Positions 60,282 through 64,000 of a stretch of 64,000 nucleotides of DNA are shown piece by piece (position 1 is the first letter of the stretch; each line of letters opens with the position of its first letter). The notes below the pieces were generated by a model. That model did not search any database. It saw nothing but the letters and a program-made list of their open reading frames with translations, and was not told where the DNA came from. The position numbers and the translations under genes were made by a program. This DNA comes from Acidobacteriota bacterium (lineage in GTDB: Bacteria; Acidobacteriota; Blastocatellia; RBC074), in the NCBI GenBank assembly GCA_016196035.1, contig JACPYM010000125.1, forward strand, positions 62,001 to 126,000, in the 5' to 3' direction.

Positions 60282-61577
60282 TCACCGCTCGTAACGTAAT
60301 GCTTCAATCGGGTTGAGTCGTGCCGCGCGCCAGGCGGGCCACAGCCCGAAAAATAGGCCCACGCTGACCGAAACCAGCAACCCGGCAGTAACCGCACCCG
60401 GTGAAATGGTCGCCGCAAAATTCGGTTGTGCCCATTGAATCAGCAGCGCCAATGCCACGCCGGTTAGCACACCCGCCACACCGCCCAGCAAGGTCAACAT
60501 AACGGCTTCGAGCAGAAACTGCCAGAGCACATCGCGCCGCCGCGCGCCCACCGCTTTGCGCAATCCTATCTCCGCCGTGCGCTCGGTCACACTGACCAGC
60601 ATGATATTCATCACGCCGATGCCGCCGATCAACAAACCAAGCGAAGAGACGCCGATCAACAAGATCCAAATGCCGCTCGAAGCCTGCGTCCAAATGTCCA
60701 CCATTTGATTTGACGCGAAGACCGCAAAGGTGTCCGGCGCATTGAGCGGCAGACGGCGGCGGCGACGTAACCACTCGCGCACTTCATTCATGCCTTGCTC
60801 GACGGCTTCGGGTGAGGCGGCGAGGCAGAAGAATTGCAGAAACTCTTTCTCGCGCTCGGAATAGTATTTGTCGAAGGTGCCGAATGGAATCAGGATGAGT
60901 TGATTCTCGCTCGGTGCGCCGAAGAACGTATCACGCCGTTCGATCAAGCCGATCACTTCGTAACTCTGCCCATCAATGTGCAACAGCTTGCCGAGTGGGT
61001 CTTCGGCGCTGAAAAGTCCATCGGCGATGGCTTGCCCGATCACGACCACGTTGCGCCGATGCGTCGAATCGCTTTGCGTGATGAAGCGGCCCCGTTCCAC
61101 CAGAATGCCGGTGGCGTCGGTAAAGAACTGCTCGACGCCGCGCATAATCGGCCCTTGCGCCTCGATGCCTTTGTACCAGACGTGCAGCGGCTCGAACGGC
61201 ATCTTGGCGTAAAACGGGCTGAGCACGCGCACCGACGGGCAATTGGCGCGGATGTCCTGTGCGTCCTCGACGGTCAGCGGCGGACGCTTTTTGAGCAGCG
61301 CCATGAAATCGGGATTGCCCATGTCTGAAAAACCCATGCGCCCGACGATGAAGCTGCTCGGATTCAACCGCGTCAGCGCGCGCTTGACCATGCCATCCAG
61401 CCCCTGAATCAACGCCACCACGACGATGACCGTCGCGACGCCCATAATGATGCCGGCCAGCGTGAGCGAAGATTGAAAGCGGTGTTGATTGATCGAACTG
61501 AGCGCCAGCGTAAAGGCTTCGCTGAACTCGGTCGTGCGGTGAGTACTGAGCAGCGGTTTGTAATGTTCCGATTTCAT
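60282..61577 (-). CDS. MacB-type ABC transporter permease (FtsX-like)
   Basis: A 431-residue permease with the MacB_PCD/FtsX organisation. The N-terminal helix is [21 protein letters not shown] periplasmic domain (about 60-290) follows, including [16 protein letters not shown]. Three C-terminal helices contain [20 protein letters not shown], the FtsX core [20 protein letters not shown] and a final helix. There is no ATPase in the same gene. It resembles permeases of the MacB family that export peptides or lipoproteins through a partner. The next permease (62652-63872) probably belongs to the same cluster. I start at 61577 since the longer frame runs into a hairpin element. Confidence 0.86.
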   Translation of the reverse strand: MKSEHYKPLLSTHRTTEFSEAFTLALSSINQHRFQSSLTLAGIIMGVATVIVVVALIQGLDGMVKRALTRLNPSSFIVGRMGFSDMGNPDFMALLKKRPPLTVEDAQDIRANCPSVRVLSPFYAKMPFEPLHVWYKGIEAQGPIMRGVEQFFTDATGILVERGRFITQSDSTHRRNVVVIGQAIADGLFSAEDPLGKLLHIDGQSYEVIGLIERRDTFFGAPSENQLILIPFGTFDKYYSEREKEFLQFFCLAASPEAVEQGMNEVREWLRRRRRLPLNAPDTFAVFASNQMVDIWTQASSGIWILLIGVSSLGLLIGGIGVMNIMLVSVTERTAEIGLRKAVGARRRDVLWQFLLEAVMLTLLGGVAGVLTGVALALLIQWAQPNFAATISPGAVTAGLLVSVSVGLFFGLWPAWRAARLNPIEALRYER

Positions 61578-61592
61578 TGCAGGGCAAGTGCT

Positions 61593-61690
61593 GTACAGCA
61601 GGCTGCCAGCCTGCTGCTGTTGCGCCAATGGTAGAGTCAAAATGACTGCGTTCTCGGCTACGTTCCCAGCAGGCTGGCAGCCTGCTGTAC
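61593..61690. repeat. inverted-repeat element GTACAGCAGGCTGCCAGCCTGCTG
   Basis: Arms 61593-61616 and 61667-61690 each are internally palindromic (GCAGGCTGCCAGCCTGC) and are reverse complements of each other. It is intergenic, between the BtpA-family stop and the permease start. Confidence 0.88.
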
Positions 61691-61707
61691 ATCCGAATCA
61701 AAGCTGC

Positions 61708-62511
61708 TTAATGCCGCAAGCGCGCGACGCGCGTCATCAACTGTTCGACGCGCTGCGGGTCAACCGTGTTCGCCCAATGCCCAGCCACTTTGAAATACGA
61801 GCCGATGATGAAACCGTCAGCGGCGGCATAAAAGCTTTCAAGATTATCTGGCCCCACGCCTGAACCGAGCAGCACCGGCAAACTGCCGTGCGCTTTGGCT
61901 TCAGCCACATCGGCCAGTTGCGGCGGCTGCCCCGTGACGCTGCCCGTGATGATGACGGCGTCACCGCGCATGAACGCCACCGCTTCCGCCGTTGCGCCCA
62001 ATCCGACATCCGCCGTGAGCGCGTGCGCGGCGTGTTTCTTTTTCACGTCCGCCCAGACCTGCACGCGTTCGGCCCCGATCAGCTTGCGATAGCGCAGCAA
62101 GCGCGCGGCGGACGATTCGATCAAGCCTTCATCGGCGACGTGGGCGAAGACGTAACCTTCGACGCGGATGAAATCCAGCTTGGCCGCGTGCGCCACGGCC
62201 ATTGCTTCAAGATTGGCGCCCGCCAGAATTTGAATACCGGTGGGCAGGCCGCTGGCGTTTTTGACCGCCTGTCCGATCACGGTCATGGCGGCGACGATCT
62301 CTGGCCCGACGCTGCCGCGCAAATAGGGCACGTCGTGCATGTTCTCGATGCCGATGCCGTCTACGCCGCCGTCCCGATACAAGCGGGCTTCGCGTTCGGC
62401 GAGCGCGACGAGTTCGGCGATGCTTTGCGTCTGCGCGGGCGTGCCGGGCAACGCGCCGACGTGAATCATGCCAATGATGGGTTTGGGTTTTGGGAAAAGG
62501 GAAGTCAGCAT
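61708..62511 (-). CDS. BtpA/SgcQ-family protein
   Basis: A 267-residue BtpA-family TIM-barrel protein. It contains IIGMIHVGALPGTPAQTQSI at the start, GGVDGIGIENMHDVPYLRG, and the GSGVGPDNLESFYAAADGFI phosphate-binding end. Cyanobacterial BtpA stabilises photosystem I, but this family is wide; non-photosynthetic members such as SgcQ have unknown sugar-related roles. No photosynthesis genes occur here, so the cyanobacterial role is unlikely. It lies between two permeases, with hairpin elements on both sides. Confidence 0.87.
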   Translation of the reverse strand: MLTSLFPKPKPIIGMIHVGALPGTPAQTQSIAELVALAEREARLYRDGGVDGIGIENMHDVPYLRGSVGPEIVAAMTVIGQAVKNASGLPTGIQILAGANLEAMAVAHAAKLDFIRVEGYVFAHVADEGLIESSAARLLRYRKLIGAERVQVWADVKKKHAAHALTADVGLGATAEAVAFMRGDAVIITGSVTGQPPQLADVAEAKAHGSLPVLLGSGVGPDNLESFYAAADGFIIGSYFKVAGHWANTVDPQRVEQLMTRVARLRH

Positions 62512-62548
62512 TTTATTTAGCAGGGCTCACGCAATAGCCGGAAAGTTC

Positions 62549-62633
62549 GCCACAGAGTCACGGAGCCACAGAGCGAGAGCGGTAATTTCCCGGTCTTTCA
62601 AGCCTTTCCTCTGTGGCTCCGTGACTCTGTGGC
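62549..62633. repeat. inverted-repeat element GCCACAGAGTCACGGAGCCA
   Basis: Arms 62549-62573 and 62609-62633 are reverse complements (GCCACAGAGTCACGGAGCCA and CTCTGTGGCTCCGTGACTCT). It lies between the second permease stop (62652) and the BtpA start (62511). Confidence 0.88.
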
Positions 62634-62651
62634 AATGCTTCTGCCTGAGTC

Positions 62652-63872
62652 CTATTCATAACGTAACGCTTCAATGGGCGACATCTGGGCTGCGCGCCGC
62701 GCCGGATAAACGCCCGCGACAACACCGACCAACGACGAAACCGCGAAACCGAGCAGCGCCACAAATGGGCGCGAGCTAAAGGGCAGCGCCGTCAGCCAGG
62801 CAATCGAACGCGCGACCAGCAAACCCGTTGACGTGCCCACTAGGCCACCGAACAGACAGAGCAACACCGTTTCGGCTAGGAATTGCCGCAGCACATCGCG
62901 TTGGCGCGCGCCCAGCGCTTTGCGCAAGCCGATCTCGCGCGTGCGTTCGCGCACACTGACCAGCATGATGTTGGTCACGCCCAGTCCGCCGACCGTCAGC
63001 GCGATGCCCGAAATCAAAATCGTCGCCAGATAAAACCCGCCGATCACGGCTTGATAAATCGCCAGCGCCGAATCGGAAGTGATGATGAAGAACGTGTCTT
63101 CTTCTCCGAAAAGCAAGTGGCGCTGTTTGCGCATCAGCCCGCGCACTTCGTCAATGGCCGAGGCGGCATTCGTCGCCGCGCGTTGCTGGCAATAGATGGT
63201 CAGCGCTTGATGCGCGCCGAAACGGTGCAGCAGCGTGGTGAGCGGCAACACAATGAACCGATCTTGTGAGCGTCCAAACAGCGCACCGCGCCGCGCCATC
63301 ACGCCAATCACAGTGAAAGGTTTGCCCAGCACGCTCAACTCCGCGCCCAGCGGATTGGTGTCGCCGAACAGATCATCCACAATGTCCGCGCCCAACAGGC
63401 AAACTGAAGCATGTCCGCTTTCTTCCGAAGCAGTGAAAAAGCGCCCCTGGGCAACTTCGATGCGCTCAATGTCAAACTGGCTGGCGGTCAGGCCGCGCAA
63501 TTGCACGCTGCCGGTCGTGGTGCCGCGATATTTCAAGCGGCCCGCGAAATTCGCTTCGGCCCCAACCGCGCCGCATTCGCGCGAACTCTCGCGCAGGGCG
63601 GCGAAATCCTCATACTCGATGCGCTTCCATTTCGAAGCTTTGATGAAATCGTTGACGTTGAGAATGCTGGCCGGCAGTTGCGAAACCTGAAAGACATCGG
63701 GTTGCAAGGTCACAAGCTTGTCGGTGATGTAGCCGCTCGCTCCATCAATCAGCGCGACAATCGCCACCAGCGCGCTGATGCCGACCACGATGCCCAGGAT
63801 CGCCAGCGCCGAACGCAGCTTGTTGGCGAGCAACGACCTGAGCGCAGTGGCGAGAATTTCGCTTCGATTCAT
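62652..63872 (-). CDS. MacB-type ABC transporter permease (FtsX-like), second copy
   Basis: A 406-residue permease. It has N-terminal helix [20 protein letters not shown], a periplasmic domain (about 55-265) with FLLGEEDTFF-like loop absent of lipobox, and C-terminal FtsX core [20 protein letters not shown]. It shares the family core sequence with the permease at 60282 but is otherwise diverged, so the two are paralogues. It begins at ATG 63872, where the family N-terminus starts. The upstream region to the window end has no ATPase gene; it may lie beyond the window. Confidence 0.86.
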   Translation of the reverse strand: MNRSEILATALRSLLANKLRSALAILGIVVGISALVAIVALIDGASGYITDKLVTLQPDVFQVSQLPASILNVNDFIKASKWKRIEYEDFAALRESSRECGAVGAEANFAGRLKYRGTTTGSVQLRGLTASQFDIERIEVAQGRFFTASEESGHASVCLLGADIVDDLFGDTNPLGAELSVLGKPFTVIGVMARRGALFGRSQDRFIVLPLTTLLHRFGAHQALTIYCQQRAATNAASAIDEVRGLMRKQRHLLFGEEDTFFIITSDSALAIYQAVIGGFYLATILISGIALTVGGLGVTNIMLVSVRERTREIGLRKALGARQRDVLRQFLAETVLLCLFGGLVGTSTGLLVARSIAWLTALPFSSRPFVALLGFAVSSLVGVVAGVYPARRAAQMSPIEALRYE

Positions 63873-64000
63873 AGCGGTTGGTTGAACGACGATGCGCGTG
63901 GTTAGCCGCCATAGCATGCAAGAAAAAGAAGGCTCACCACGAAGAAACGAAGAGGACGAAGAAGCCGCTGGAACCACAGTAAATGCAAGTTCTGCCAGCT
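63873..64000. other. window end; sequence upstream of the permease
   Basis: The last 128 bases contain a single arm of the CACGAAGAAAC repeat family (63937-63963) and no gene that can be supported. The matching arm of the repeat, if any, lies beyond the window. Confidence 0.5.

Overview
The window is chromosomal DNA of moderately high GC, densely packed and mostly coding on the minus strand. It most likely comes from an Acidobacteriota, probably a Blastocatellia relative. The best clue is the TIGR03437 domain (a family first known from Solibacter) in the giant secreted protein at 32.8-36.5 kb. A secreted TPR-CHAT protein, abundant secreted enzymes and many intergenic inverted repeats fit the same assignment. 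The lineage is inferred from family content, not from a marker tree.

Layout. 0-5.1 kb: the tail of an unknown gene, an rpoZ operon with three small proteins, a STAS/B12-radical-SAM pair and groEL. 5.2-6.9 kb: two small genes and a repeat-rich spacer that holds the collapsed remnant of a Crp-type regulator gene. 6.9-25.2 kb: an 18-kb minus-strand stress block: MgtA-type P-ATPase, UPF0182 membrane protein, Crp/Fnr regulator, PRC-barrel protein, two CsbD proteins, BON protein, SH3 protein, Thivi_2564-like membrane peptide, YflT-like protein, OmpA protein with a long coiled coil, YSC84 protein, DUF1003 protein, GH130 phosphorylase, GT4-toroid glycosyltransferase and CarD. 25.9-36.5 kb: three very large exported proteins: a HEXXH metalloprotease, a TPR-CHAT protease-like protein and the TIGR03437/BNR protein. 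36.9-45.4 kb: MobB-like NTPase, response regulator, VOC protein, prolyl oligopeptidase, cysteine-desulfurase-like protein with OsmC, LarA-like racemase with an MFS exporter, then tRNA-Leu. 45.8-47.3 kb: tRNA-Cys followed by a decayed tyrosine integrase, gene fragments and a broken UPF0175/DUF3368 toxin-antitoxin pair, which together look like an integration scar. 47.3-54 kb: exported adenosine deaminase, class-3 lipase, L,D-transpeptidase, BaiN/HI0933 flavoprotein, an EF-P family protein with an EfpL-like loop, and a Gfo/Idh/MocA oxidoreductase. 54.1-58.7 kb: two secreted proteins facing an ECF sigma/anti-sigma pair, bracketed by direct copies of the 3' end of the neighbouring ATP-grasp gene. 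58.7-64 kb: ATP-grasp protein, two MacB-type permeases and a BtpA-family protein.

About twenty intergenic inverted-repeat elements of unrelated sequence but similar architecture (two 20-35 bp arms around a short core, sometimes nested) sit between genes across the whole window. Three families recur within the window. At least two supply the stop codon of the adjacent gene.

The most promising leads are the compact envelope-stress block under a Crp/Fnr regulator with a degenerate regulator copy nearby, the sigma/anti-sigma cassette bracketed by direct repeats, and the hairpin-element landscape. I see no CRISPR array, rRNA operon or intact transposon. No single cluster can be called a new system from sequence alone.
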